Shown: in pieces, positions 8,822 through 16,447 of the stretch
How the letters are laid out: every line of letters begins with the position of its first letter
Numbering within the stretch: position 1 is the stretch's first letter
Assembly: GCA_002396335.1 (NCBI GenBank)
Contig: DGXN01000024.1
Coordinates: forward strand, 10,646 to 38,659
Direction of reading: 5' to 3'
DNA from: Bacteroidales bacterium UBA4231
Lineage (GTDB): Bacteria; Bacteroidota; Bacteroidia; Bacteroidales; UBA932
Length of the DNA stretch: 28,014 bases
Program-made: the position numbers and the translations under genes
Notes under the pieces: generated by a model
The model's database searches: none
Told to the model about the DNA's origin: nothing
What the model saw: only the letters and a program-made list of their open reading frames with translations

Positions 8822-8823
8822 CA
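8791..8823. repeat. inverted repeat joining two divergent promoters
   Basis: TGCAAAAATA at 8791-8800 and TATTTTTGCA at 8814-8823 are perfect 10-bp complements separated by 13 bp. Each arm contains one -7 box, pointing outward. Whether the symmetry is also an operator cannot be decided here. Confidence 0.7.
8793..8800 (-). promoter_or_regulatory. candidate -7 box for the TPR gene
   Basis: The minus strand reads TATTTTTG, an exact TAnnTTTG, 48 nt before the ATG at 8744. It is one arm of an inverted repeat whose other arm is the -7 box of the divergent gene. Confidence 0.55.
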
Positions 8824-8840
8824 CAGAATTCGGGTTAAAA

Positions 8841-11363
8841 ATGAAATTTATCCATCTCAAACATATCCTTTCGGGCCTGTGTGCCCTCCTGTGTTTTTCA
8901 ATAATTGTGCCAGCCCAGGTGCAACTTCCGGCGCTTCCTGTAGACGGACGCATCCAGAAAGGCACGCTTGGCAGCGGTGTAACCTATTATATGGTCACCA
9001 ATCCCCAGGTGAAAGGATACGCCCACATTGCCATCGTCCAGCGGGATGAGCCGCTGTCCGCCGCCAAGCGGGAAGGCCTTCAGAGCGCATTCTTCGCCCG
9101 TATGGGAATCGCCCCCGGGCCGGAAGGTTTCCTCCAGGACCAGGACGGTTCTACGGTATACCGTTTCCCGGACGTCGCATTCTACCGGCCGGAAGTGCTG
9201 GATTCCACCCTGCTGTATACATTCTCCCAGGTGGCGGCTTCCAAGGCCGAGCAGGCCGTCATCGTGAGCGGCGACATCGATGCCGTGGAGCTGAAGAAGA
9301 AGATGGACATCTTCTCCATGATGGTGCCGCGGATGCTGGTGAAAGAAAACCATCGGCCCGACTATGTGTGGGAGCCTTCTCCTGCACCGGTGGTGCATTT
9401 TTACCCGGAAGGGAAGGCGCAGGTACGGGTCACTTACTCCGGCGCCCGCATCCCGTTCGGCTATATGAATACGGCCCAGTCCATCGTCTCGGGGCTTTTC
9501 GGGGAAGAGCTGGGCGTGCTTGTCCGCCACAGGGTGGAACGCAACCTGCGTGACCAGGCCATTGCGCACGGACCGGTCGGCTTCCAAGTGCTCTCGAGCG
9601 AGAATTACGGCGGAGACGAGCGCTACACCGTGAGTGTATGCGTCGAGAAAGACCAGCAGGACGCTGCCATGCGCGTGATTTCCTCCACCCTGGCGGAGAT
9701 GGACGCTTTCGGCGTCGCGGCCCCTGAGTTCGTCCAGGCCAAGCAGGTGCTCTCCCCCCGGCTGCACCGCCAGGCGGAAAACCTGCCGTCGGCCCGGCAG
9801 GACCTGGACCGCTGTATCGCCAACTTCCTGTACGGCGCTTCGCTGGCCCCGGGCAGTGAGCCGCTGCGCTACTTTAGCCGGAAGAATGTGGCCGACACGA
9901 CCGAAGCGCGCCTGTTCAACGGTTTTTCCTCCGCCCTTCTGGAGCAGCTTTCCAACCTGACGCTGGAATACGTCGGCGTGCCGGACTCCCTGGAAAAGAA
10001 GGACGACGCCCTTTTCTACTATAATCTCGCTTATCTGTACGGGTCGGTGTCGGCCAGCGGGAAAGACTATCTCTGGCACAGTGCGGACACGTCCGGCCTG
10101 GAAATAACCTGCCCCAAGGTTAGGCTCAAGAACGAAAAGGCCGAGGCCGTCACCGGCGGGGTCCTGTGGACCTTCTCCAACGGCATGCGGGTCATCTACA
10201 AACGGGTGGCCGGCGCCCGGATGTTCAGCTATGCCCTCCAGATGGGAGCCGGCCTGTCCCAGGTCAAAGACCTCCGGGAAGGGGAGGGCGGCTATATCGG
10301 CGACCTTCTTTTCCTCTATGATGTAGGCGGCATTCCCGCCCCCGCGTTCCGCGACATCCTGGCAGGGAACGGCATCAGCATGACCCCCGGCCTCTCGCTG
10401 AACAGCTTCTCCCTCAGCGGCGACCTTCCCTCCGACCGGCTCTCGCTCCTGCTGAAGGTCCTGTTGCATCTGGCCAATGACAGAAGTCAGAATATAACTG
10501 AATATCAGCAATTTGCAAAGTCTCAGCAGATTGTCGGCACCCGTGTGGAAGACATGCTCTATGCCCGCCTGCATCCGGATTACCCTTATGCCGAGACCCG
10601 GAATCCGTCCGTCCTGAGTCCGGATACCCGTGCCAAGGCGGAAGCCTTCTTCGAGGACCGTTTCTGCCGCATGAATGACGGGATACTCATCCTTAGCGGA
10701 GGTCTTTCCGAGGAAGCGGTGAAAAAACAGCTGCTGAAGTACCTCGGCGGCTTCCGAGTCCTTCGCGGGACCACTGCCCGCCGCCCTGTCACCCTCCCGA
10801 CCGTGAGCGGCGTCACCACCTACACCGGCGAGGAGGGCCCCTCCGGTATCTGCCTGCTCATGGATGCGGCATATCCCATCACCGCCAGCCATTTCTATAC
10901 CTCCCAGGTCGCGGCCGACCTTCTCCGCCAGTCCCTGGCCCGGCATCTGGCCGGATACGGCTACAGTGCGGAAGTCTCCGTGGACTTCCTCTTCCACCCG
11001 CAGGAGCGCATCCGCGTGCTGGTGAAGTGTACCCCGCTGCCCCTGAGTTCCCTGCCTTCCGACGTCGCCGCCGTCACGCCGGAGCGTGCCGTCACGGCAT
11101 TGCGGGCGGCTCTCCGCGACGCTTCCATGGCTCCTGTCGACAAAAAGGACCTGGCCCAGTGGAAGGCAAAACTGTCGGCCCAGGTGAAGGCCGTCATGGC
11201 TACGCCGGAAGGATTCACCCACACGCTGCTGACGCGCTACTCCTCCAATAAAGACCTGACTTCACGTTACGCGGAAAGCATTTCCGGCATTACGGCCGCC
11301 GATGTCCAGACCCTCCTGGCCGCCCTCTATGCAGGCGGACGGATCGAATACCTTGTACCATGA
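8841..11363 (+). CDS. secreted M16-like (insulinase-fold) protein lacking the zinc motif
   Basis: 840 aa; ATG 8841 gives a signal peptide ending near IIVPAQ. Two M16-type halves are recognisable. The first opens with RIQKGTLGSGVTYYMV and includes AVIVSGDIDAVELKKKM. The second opens with GGVLWTFSNGMRVIYKRV and includes FFEDRFCRMNDGILILSGG and SEEAVKKQLLKYLGGF. These match the usual strand-helix pattern and the F-x-x-n-DG-i-L-x-i-xG step of the family. In active M16 enzymes HxxEH lies about 40-60 residues after the opening strand. Here that region reads YAHIAIVQRDEPLSAAKREG in the first half, and the second half has no HxxEH either. I infer a non-catalytic pseudo-protease or chaperone-like binding protein. 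Its TGA overlaps the ATG of the DUF3109 gene (ATGA). Confidence 0.8.
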   Translation: MKFIHLKHILSGLCALLCFSIIVPAQVQLPALPVDGRIQKGTLGSGVTYYMVTNPQVKGYAHIAIVQRDEPLSAAKREGLQSAFFARMGIAPGPEGFLQDQDGSTVYRFPDVAFYRPEVLDSTLLYTFSQVAASKAEQAVIVSGDIDAVELKKKMDIFSMMVPRMLVKENHRPDYVWEPSPAPVVHFYPEGKAQVRVTYSGARIPFGYMNTAQSIVSGLFGEELGVLVRHRVERNLRDQAIAHGPVGFQVLSSENYGGDERYTVSVCVEKDQQDAAMRVISSTLAEMDAFGVAAPEFVQAKQVLSPRLHRQAENLPSARQDLDRCIANFLYGASLAPGSEPLRYFSRKNVADTTEARLFNGFSSALLEQLSNLTLEYVGVPDSLEKKDDALFYYNLAYLYGSVSASGKDYLWHSADTSGLEITCPKVRLKNEKAEAVTGGVLWTFSNGMRVIYKRVAGARMFSYALQMGAGLSQVKDLREGEGGYIGDLLFLYDVGGIPAPAFRDILAGNGISMTPGLSLNSFSLSGDLPSDRLSLLLKVLLHLANDRSQNITEYQQFAKSQQIVGTRVEDMLYARLHPDYPYAETRNPSVLSPDTRAKAEAFFEDRFCRMNDGILILSGGLSEEAVKKQLLKYLGGFRVLRGTTARRPVTLPTVSGVTTYTGEEGPSGICLLMDAAYPITASHFYTSQVAADLLRQSLARHLAGYGYSAEVSVDFLFHPQERIRVLVKCTPLPLSSLPSDVAAVTPERAVTALRAALRDASMAPVDKKDLAQWKAKLSAQVKAVMATPEGFTHTLLTRYSSNKDLTSRYAESISGITAADVQTLLAALYAGGRIEYLVP

Positions 11364-11962
11364 AACACGCATTCGGAACCTTTATCGAGATTGGCGATAT
11401 TCTGATTTCGGAAGATGTCGTGCTGGAATTTTTCGCCTGCGACTATGCTGTCTGCAAAGGGAAATGCTGCATTGTCGGCGACAGCGGCGCTCCGCTCAAA
11501 GAAGAGGAACTGGAGCCGCTGGAGCAGAATTATCCCGTCTATTCCCCGCTCATGCGTCCGGAAGGGCGTACGGCGGTCGAAGAAAAAGGCTTCTTCGAGA
11601 TAGACCGGGACGGGGACTTAGTCACGCCGCTGGTCCCCGGCAGTGAAGAATGCGCTTTCTGCCATTTCGGGGCCGACGGCAGCTGCATGTGTGCCATCGA
11701 GCGCCAGTTCGACAAAGGACTCAGCCGGTTCCGGAAACCCATTTCCTGCAGCCTGTATCCCATCCGGGTGGCCGATCTGGGCGGCGGGCGCCTGGGCCTG
11801 AACCTCCACCGCTGGGACATCTGCAAGGACGCCTATGAAAAAGGGCGCCGCGAAGGAATCCGGGTGTACCAGTTCCTCCGCGGGCCGCTTACAGAAGCCT
11901 TTGGCGAGGAGTTCTACTCCGCTTTGTCGGCGGCAGCCAGGATGCTCATTGCCAAATCATAA
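11360..11962 (+). CDS. DUF3109 family Cys-rich protein
   Basis: 200 aa, cytoplasmic, no signal peptide. The N-terminal segment CDYAVCKGKCCIVGDSGAPL, the central ECAFCHFGADGSCMCAIE, and the later PISCSLYPIRV and HRWDICKDAY place cysteines as in DUF3109 and related YkgJ-like metal- or Fe-S-binding families. No activity is established for this family as far as I know. It starts inside the M16-like gene with a four-base ATGA overlap, so the two are translationally coupled. Its last 49 bases overlap the convergent DUF2007 gene. Confidence 0.85.
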   Translation: MKHAFGTFIEIGDILISEDVVLEFFACDYAVCKGKCCIVGDSGAPLKEEELEPLEQNYPVYSPLMRPEGRTAVEEKGFFEIDRDGDLVTPLVPGSEECAFCHFGADGSCMCAIERQFDKGLSRFRKPISCSLYPIRVADLGGGRLGLNLHRWDICKDAYEKGRREGIRVYQFLRGPLTEAFGEEFYSALSAAARMLIAKS

Positions 11963-12138
11963 TCGCTTTCGTTCACTTTCACTTCGATGGGGCGTGCAAA
12001 GCCCAGGGAAGGATAGGACGAGTCCGCGCCGAACACGCCGGCGGGGATGCCGTTGTCACCCAGGAGGGCGGCGCAAAGGTCGGCCTGCACTTTTTCGTTG
12101 AACTGGGCAACGGTCTTGAATTTCTGAGAATCACTCAT
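11914..12138 (-). CDS. DUF2007 small protein
   Basis: 74 aa. The segments FKTVAQFNEKVQADLCAALL, DNGIPAGVFGADSS and IEVKVNESDYDLAMSIL follow the DUF2007 pattern: strand, long helix, a glycine-containing turn, then a V.V...D...A helix. The family resembles the PII/ferredoxin-like fold and is often annotated 'putative signal transducing protein', without proof. It is the last gene of a four-gene minus-strand operon. It starts eight bases inside the preceding membrane-protein gene, and its 3' end runs 49 bases antisense into the DUF3109 gene. Confidence 0.8.
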   Translation of the reverse strand: MSDSQKFKTVAQFNEKVQADLCAALLGDNGIPAGVFGADSSYPSLGFARPIEVKVNESDYDLAMSILAAADKAE

Positions 12139-12598
12139 AACGGTTGATTTTATGGTCGATGGCCATTACGGCGCGGGCCAGGTCTCTGACCAGGCCTTCT
12201 GCCTGGAAACCGCCCAGCTGCGGCGTAAGGGTCAGGGTGTCTTCCCACAGGCGGGCCGCCCGGTTGACGGCCGACCGCAGGTGATAGCGGTGCCCGCCGT
12301 CCGGAGCGTCTTCCCCGCGGACATAGCCGCGAAGGGACAGTGCCTCGTCAATCTGGGGCCAGAGGGTGGCGGGATCTCCTTTTGCGTGGATGTTGCGCTT
12401 GCCGTATCCGAAGAAAGGATAGACCAGGCTCATGAAGGCGAAAATGCCCAGGATCAGGAAAATGGAATCCCAGCCGTTGCGGAACGCCACGGCAATGTCC
12501 TTGGGCACGTAGCCGATAAGCATCAGCACCCCTACGATCACGACGAAGAGGAGCGTCAGCTGGATAAAGTATTTAAAGGCTCTTCTAATGTATGTCAT
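12131..12598 (-). CDS. small membrane protein of unknown function
   Basis: 155 aa. Two hydrophobic segments are visible: about residues 10-31 (YFIQLTLLFVVIVGVLMLIG) and about 43-66 (SIFLILGIFAFMSLVYPFFG). A soluble C-terminal domain of about 85 residues follows (GKRNIHAKGDPATLWPQIDE to AVMAIDHKINRYE). Arg/Lys at the N-terminus and after the second helix suggest both ends are cytoplasmic. I recognise no named family. The start overlaps the hemW stop (ATGA), and its end overlaps the DUF2007 start by eight bases. It is therefore co-translated with both, which suggests a shared role that the sequence does not reveal. Confidence 0.8.
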   Translation of the reverse strand: MTYIRRAFKYFIQLTLLFVVIVGVLMLIGYVPKDIAVAFRNGWDSIFLILGIFAFMSLVYPFFGYGKRNIHAKGDPATLWPQIDEALSLRGYVRGEDAPDGGHRYHLRSAVNRAARLWEDTLTLTPQLGGFQAEGLVRDLARAVMAIDHKINRYE

Positions 12599-13671
12599 AT
12601 CAGTTGACGGATAATCTGGTCCGACACAAAAAAGTGGTCTTCCGGAATGCGGTAACGCCGGCCGATCTTAACCAATGCGCCTTCCCGCAGCAGCGGGTCT
12701 ATGTTTTCCGGAAGGCAGTTGGCAAGGAGGAATTCCCCGTCCACCCCGCGGGCGGTGCGGAGGGCCAGCATGAGGGTTTCCACTTTTTCGTCCTCTACGC
12801 TGAGGGACTCCTCGGTATGGCCGTAATCTTCCAGGACGGCGTCGTTCCAGCTTCTGCCGCGTCCGCTGAACGAATGTGCGGCAGGACCCAGGCCGACATA
12901 AGGTTTGCGCTCCCAGTAACCGCTGTTGTGAAGGGCCTGGAAACCGGGTTTGCAGAAATTGGAGATTTCGTAGTGCTCGTAGCCGGCTTCCCGGAGGCGC
13001 TGGCACAAGTGGTCGTACTGCTTGCGGCAGAGCTCTTCGTCGGCCTCCTCATAGTCTCCGTTTTCCAGGCGGTGGGCGAGGACGCTGTCTCCTTCCACGG
13101 TGAGTTGGTAACAGGAAATATGCTCCGGGCCCAGGGCGAGGGCTTCTGAAATGGTCTGGTCCCAGACCTCGTCCAGGAGGTTCGACAGGCCGAAGATGAG
13201 GTCGATGCTGATGTTCCCGATTCCGGCTTCCCGGACCAGGCGGAAGGCCTCTCGGGCGTGTTCGGCGTCGTGACGGCGGTTCATCCACCGGAGCAGGTTG
13301 TCATTGAAGGACTGGATGCCCAGGCTGATCCGGTTGACGCCCAGGGCCTTCAGGCTCTGGACATAGGGAAGACCCCGCTCCACGATATCCTCCGGATTCA
13401 CTTCCATGGTGAATTCCGTGTAAGGACCGCCGTGGCCGCATTCTTCCAAAGTGAGGAGGATGCGGGAGAGGTCGCCGAGCGGCAGCACCGAAGGGGTGCC
13501 GCCGCCGAAGTAGAGGGTTTTGGTATGGTCGTCGATTTCTGCGCTGCGCCGGCGGATTTCATCGCATACCTGCTTGGTATAGCGGTCGAACTGGCCTTCC
13601 TGCGGGATTTCGGAGTAGAAGTCGCAGTACGTGCAGAAGCTTTTGCAGAAGGGGACGTGGATGTAGATCAT
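12595..13671 (-). CDS. hemW: heme chaperone HemW (radical SAM)
   Basis: 358 aa. HemW binds heme and hands it to acceptor proteins; it was formerly called coproporphyrinogen oxidase-like. The radical SAM CxxxCxxC motif is Cys9-Cys13-Cys16 (PFCKSFCTYCDFY). GGGTPS and EVNPE follow as expected for the SAM-binding barrel. LHNSGYWERKPYVGLGPAAHSF is the HNxxYW motif that separates HemW from true HemN. The frame extends 23 codons further upstream, but that part lies inside the neighbouring gene. ATG 13671, two residues before the conserved IHVPFC, is preferred. It lies one base after the stop of the upstream coiled-coil gene. Confidence 0.93.
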   Translation of the reverse strand: MIYIHVPFCKSFCTYCDFYSEIPQEGQFDRYTKQVCDEIRRRSAEIDDHTKTLYFGGGTPSVLPLGDLSRILLTLEECGHGGPYTEFTMEVNPEDIVERGLPYVQSLKALGVNRISLGIQSFNDNLLRWMNRRHDAEHAREAFRLVREAGIGNISIDLIFGLSNLLDEVWDQTISEALALGPEHISCYQLTVEGDSVLAHRLENGDYEEADEELCRKQYDHLCQRLREAGYEHYEISNFCKPGFQALHNSGYWERKPYVGLGPAAHSFSGRGRSWNDAVLEDYGHTEESLSVEDEKVETLMLALRTARGVDGEFLLANCLPENIDPLLREGALVKIGRRYRIPEDHFFVSDQIIRQLI

Positions 13672-13672
13672 A

Positions 13673-14584
13673 CTAGCGGAGCATGCATTCTGCGCGGCCC
13701 AGGAGGCTCTTTTCGGTGTACACTTCCAGCGTGTAGACACCCTTTACGAACTCGCCGGTGTCGTTGATGTAGATGGATACATCCACCTCGTTGCCTGTGT
13801 AATCCACTTCACGGGAGGCCGTGGCCTGCATGGCAACTCCGTTGACGGTGAATTCGGTGGACTCGTTGTTCATCAGGAGGATTCCCTCCGGATCTTTCAC
13901 GCGTACGTAAATGCGGACGGGGCCCTGGTCGGCCAGGGAGTTTTCCACCAGAGTAAGGTTGGCGACCATGTAGCGCACGCGGCTGTGGCGGTCGCCGGCT
14001 TTGTCGTTAGAGTAGTGGCCCACCAGGGAAATGGCGCGGGAGCGGAGGATCTTGCCGGCGTTCACCTTGGAGGAGAGGTCCTCCACCTGCTGGGTCAGTT
14101 CTTCGCTGACGCGGCGGCTTTCCGCAGCTTCGCGGCGGGCGGCGGCTGCGTCGGCCGTCAGTTTCTTGTTGAGGGTGTTCAGGGAGTCAATCTGGACGAT
14201 ATAGCCTTTCATGATGGTGCGCAGGGTGCCCAGTTCTTTTTCGTACTGGCGGATCTTGGCCCGGTTGGTGGCTTCCGTCTTGGAAAGCTTCTCGATGAGC
14301 ATGGCCACCTGCTCGCGGGAGGTGTCCAGCTGGTGATTGATGGCTTCGTAGTCCGAGTTCAGGGTGGAGAAGTCGTTCTGCAGGTCTACCATCTGCTGGG
14401 CCAGTTCGGCTTTTTCGCTTTCCAGGTCTTTGACCAGGACGCTGCGCTGATACAGCATATAGCCCAGCACCAGGGCCAGGATGGCGGCGACGGCGGCAAG
14501 GGCGGTCATGACGGTACGGGGACCTTTCTTCTCTTTTCTTTCGCGCTCTTCGCGTTCGATTCTTTCGAGCGGATCTTCAGTCAT
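13673..14584 (-). CDS. single-pass membrane protein with long coiled coil
   Basis: 303 aa. A charged cytoplasmic N-terminus (about 22 residues, rich in Glu/Arg/Lys) precedes one transmembrane helix (about 24-45, MTALAAVAAILALVLGYMLY). A long coiled coil follows (about 50-175, heptads with Leu, Ile and Ala, rich in Glu, Gln and Lys). The C-terminal beta-type domain is probably periplasmic (VRYMVANLTLVENSLADQGP to SLLGRAECMLR). I cannot assign a named family. It is the first gene of the operon with hemW, transcribed from a divergent promoter shared with pepP. It could be a spacer or scaffold in the envelope; function unknown. Confidence 0.85.
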   Translation of the reverse strand: MTEDPLERIEREERERKEKKGPRTVMTALAAVAAILALVLGYMLYQRSVLVKDLESEKAELAQQMVDLQNDFSTLNSDYEAINHQLDTSREQVAMLIEKLSKTEATNRAKIRQYEKELGTLRTIMKGYIVQIDSLNTLNKKLTADAAAARREAAESRRVSEELTQQVEDLSSKVNAGKILRSRAISLVGHYSNDKAGDRHSRVRYMVANLTLVENSLADQGPVRIYVRVKDPEGILLMNNESTEFTVNGVAMQATASREVDYTGNEVDVSIYINDTGEFVKGVYTLEVYTEKSLLGRAECMLR

Positions 14585-14607
14585 AGCGTTTTACTTTTTT
14601 AATTCTT

Positions 14608-14627
14608 ACAAATATAGCTATATTTGT
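14608..14627. promoter_or_regulatory. perfect 20-bp palindrome containing two back-to-back -7 boxes
   Basis: ACAAATATAGCTATATTTGT is its own reverse complement. It holds TATATTTG on the plus strand (14619-14626, for pepP) and TATATTTG on the minus strand (14616-14609, for the coiled-coil/hemW operon). Only GC separates the two boxes. A third half-site, CAAATAT at 14629-14635, follows and pairs with ATATTTG at 14620-14626. No clear TTTG -33 element sits at the usual distance on either side. Confidence 0.65.
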
Positions 14628-14641
14628 GCAAATATCGTACT

Positions 14642-16447
14642 ATGGACAATCTGTTTTTCTCCAGGGTGGAAGCCCTCCGTGCCTTGATGCGCGAGAATGC
14701 CTGGGACATCGTGATCCTCACGGGCAGCGACCCGCACGGCAGCGAATACCCCGCTTCCCGCTGGAAGCAGGTGGAATGGCTGTCCGGTTTTACCGGAGAA
14801 GCCGGCGATGTGGTCATCACCTCCGACCATGCCGGCCTCTGGACCGACACGCGCTATTTCATCCAGGCCGCCCGCCAGCTGGAGGGCACCGGATTTGTCC
14901 TGCATAAGATGCGGGTGCCGGAGCAGGTTCCCATCCCCCAGTGGATCGCCTCGCTCGACATGGACGAGCCGGTCATCGCCGTCGACGGCCTGTGCCAGAG
15001 CGTCAGCGCCGTCAGGGCCCTGCAGGAGGCGGTACCGTCGGCCCGTATTGTCGGGGTGCCGGATTTGCTGTCGCCCCTCTGGACGGACCGTCCCGCCATC
15101 CCCGCTTCGCCGATCATCACCCTCGGCGAGGACCTGACCGGAGAAAGCCGCGAGGCAAAACTCCGCGGCCTTCGCAAATGGCTGGTCCTCCGGGGAGCCG
15201 ACGCCATTTTCCTCTCCACCCTGGACGACATTGCCTGGCTCCTGAACATCCGCGGGGCCGACATTGAATACAACCCCTTCGTTATCTCCTACCTGCTCGT
15301 CACCCTGGACGACGCCTTCTGGTTCGTACGGAAAGACGCCTTCAAAGACCCGGACTCCGAGACGGCCGACAGTTTCCTGGAACTGGAGGCCGACGGCATC
15401 ACCCTCCGGGATTATGACGAGGTTTCCTTCGCCCTTTCTTCGCTGAAAGTGGACGGTGTGGACACTCTTTCCGTAGACCCCGACACCCTCAATGTCTTCC
15501 TCCGGGAAGCCATCGACGGGGGAGACACGGTGCCCGCCGTGCAGGAAAGCACGTCCCCGGTCGCCCTTCGCAAGGCGGTGAAAAATGCCGTTGAGCTGGA
15601 TGGGATGCGGGAAGCGCACCTGGAGGACGGCAAAGTGATGGAGCAGTTCCTCTACTGGGTGTCCTGCCATGCCGGACAGGTGAATGAGTGGGAGGCCGCC
15701 CGGGAACTGGGCCGGCTGCGGGCCGGGATTCCCGGCTACCGGGGCGACAGTTTCCAGACCATATCGGCCTACGGCCCGTCTGCCGCGCTTCCGCATTATG
15801 TGACGCCGGAGGAAGGGTCTGCCCTTCTGGAAGCGCATGGCCTGTACCTGGTGGATTCCGGCGGCCAGTATCTGTTCGGAACTACGGACATCACCCGCAC
15901 GGTGCCGATGGGCCCCTGTACGCCGCTGGAGCGTGAAGATTATACGCTGGTGCTGAAAGGACACATCGGCCTTGCGATGGCGGTATTCCCGCGCGGGACT
16001 GCCGGCTGCCAGATTGACGCGCTGGCCCGGGAACCGCTGTGGAAGGCCAGGCGCAACTTCGGCCACGGTACCGGCCATGGCGTGGGCTTTTTCCTGGGTG
16101 TGCACGAAGGCCCCCAGGATATCCGGCAGAACTTCAACCCGCAGGCCCTCCTTCCGGGAATGATCTGTTCCGACGAACCCGGCCTGTACCGGGAAGGGAT
16201 GCACGGCATCCGCCACGAAAACCTGGTCCTGTGCCGCCCGGTGGGGGATAACGAGTTCGGTTCCTTTCTGGGATTCGAGACCCTCACCCTCTGCCACTTC
16301 GACACATCCTGCCTGGAAGTCTCCCTCCTGACACAGGAGGAGCGTGCCTGGCTGAATCAATACAACGAACATGTATACCGGACGCTGGGCCCTGTCCTCC
16401 CCGAGGAGGTCGCCGCCTGGCTCCGCACCAAAACCCTTCCTGTATAA
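14642..16447 (+). CDS. pepP: Xaa-Pro aminopeptidase (aminopeptidase P, M24B)
   Basis: 601 aa, the long three-domain form common in Bacteroidota. This is a dimetal enzyme that removes N-terminal residues preceding proline. Two creatinase-like N-terminal domains are followed by the pita-bread catalytic domain. All five metal ligands are visible: Asp405 (VDSGGQY), Asp416 (TTDITRT), His479 (HGTGHGVGF), Glu512 (SDEPGLY) and Glu526 (GIRHENL). ATG 14642 is chosen over an in-frame upstream start because the latter would lie inside the -7 box. There is no signal peptide, so it is cytoplasmic. Its TAA shares a base with the esterase ATG. Confidence 0.95.
   Translation: MDNLFFSRVEALRALMRENAWDIVILTGSDPHGSEYPASRWKQVEWLSGFTGEAGDVVITSDHAGLWTDTRYFIQAARQLEGTGFVLHKMRVPEQVPIPQWIASLDMDEPVIAVDGLCQSVSAVRALQEAVPSARIVGVPDLLSPLWTDRPAIPASPIITLGEDLTGESREAKLRGLRKWLVLRGADAIFLSTLDDIAWLLNIRGADIEYNPFVISYLLVTLDDAFWFVRKDAFKDPDSETADSFLELEADGITLRDYDEVSFALSSLKVDGVDTLSVDPDTLNVFLREAIDGGDTVPAVQESTSPVALRKAVKNAVELDGMREAHLEDGKVMEQFLYWVSCHAGQVNEWEAARELGRLRAGIPGYRGDSFQTISAYGPSAALPHYVTPEEGSALLEAHGLYLVDSGGQYLFGTTDITRTVPMGPCTPLEREDYTLVLKGHIGLAMAVFPRGTAGCQIDALAREPLWKARRNFGHGTGHGVGFFLGVHEGPQDIRQNFNPQALLPGMICSDEPGLYREGMHGIRHENLVLCRPVGDNEFGSFLGFETLTLCHFDTSCLEVSLLTQEERAWLNQYNEHVYRTLGPVLPEEVAAWLRTKTLPV

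Noticed and set aside
8898..11222. Long minus-strand frame opposite the M16-like gene
   Set aside because: Same effect of GC-rich codon usage. It has low-complexity composition and no recognisable domain, while the plus strand has a signal peptide and M16 features.
14618..16372. Long minus-strand frame opposite pepP
   Set aside because: The plus strand carries all five metal ligands of aminopeptidase P. The minus frame has no motif and would run through the divergent promoter.
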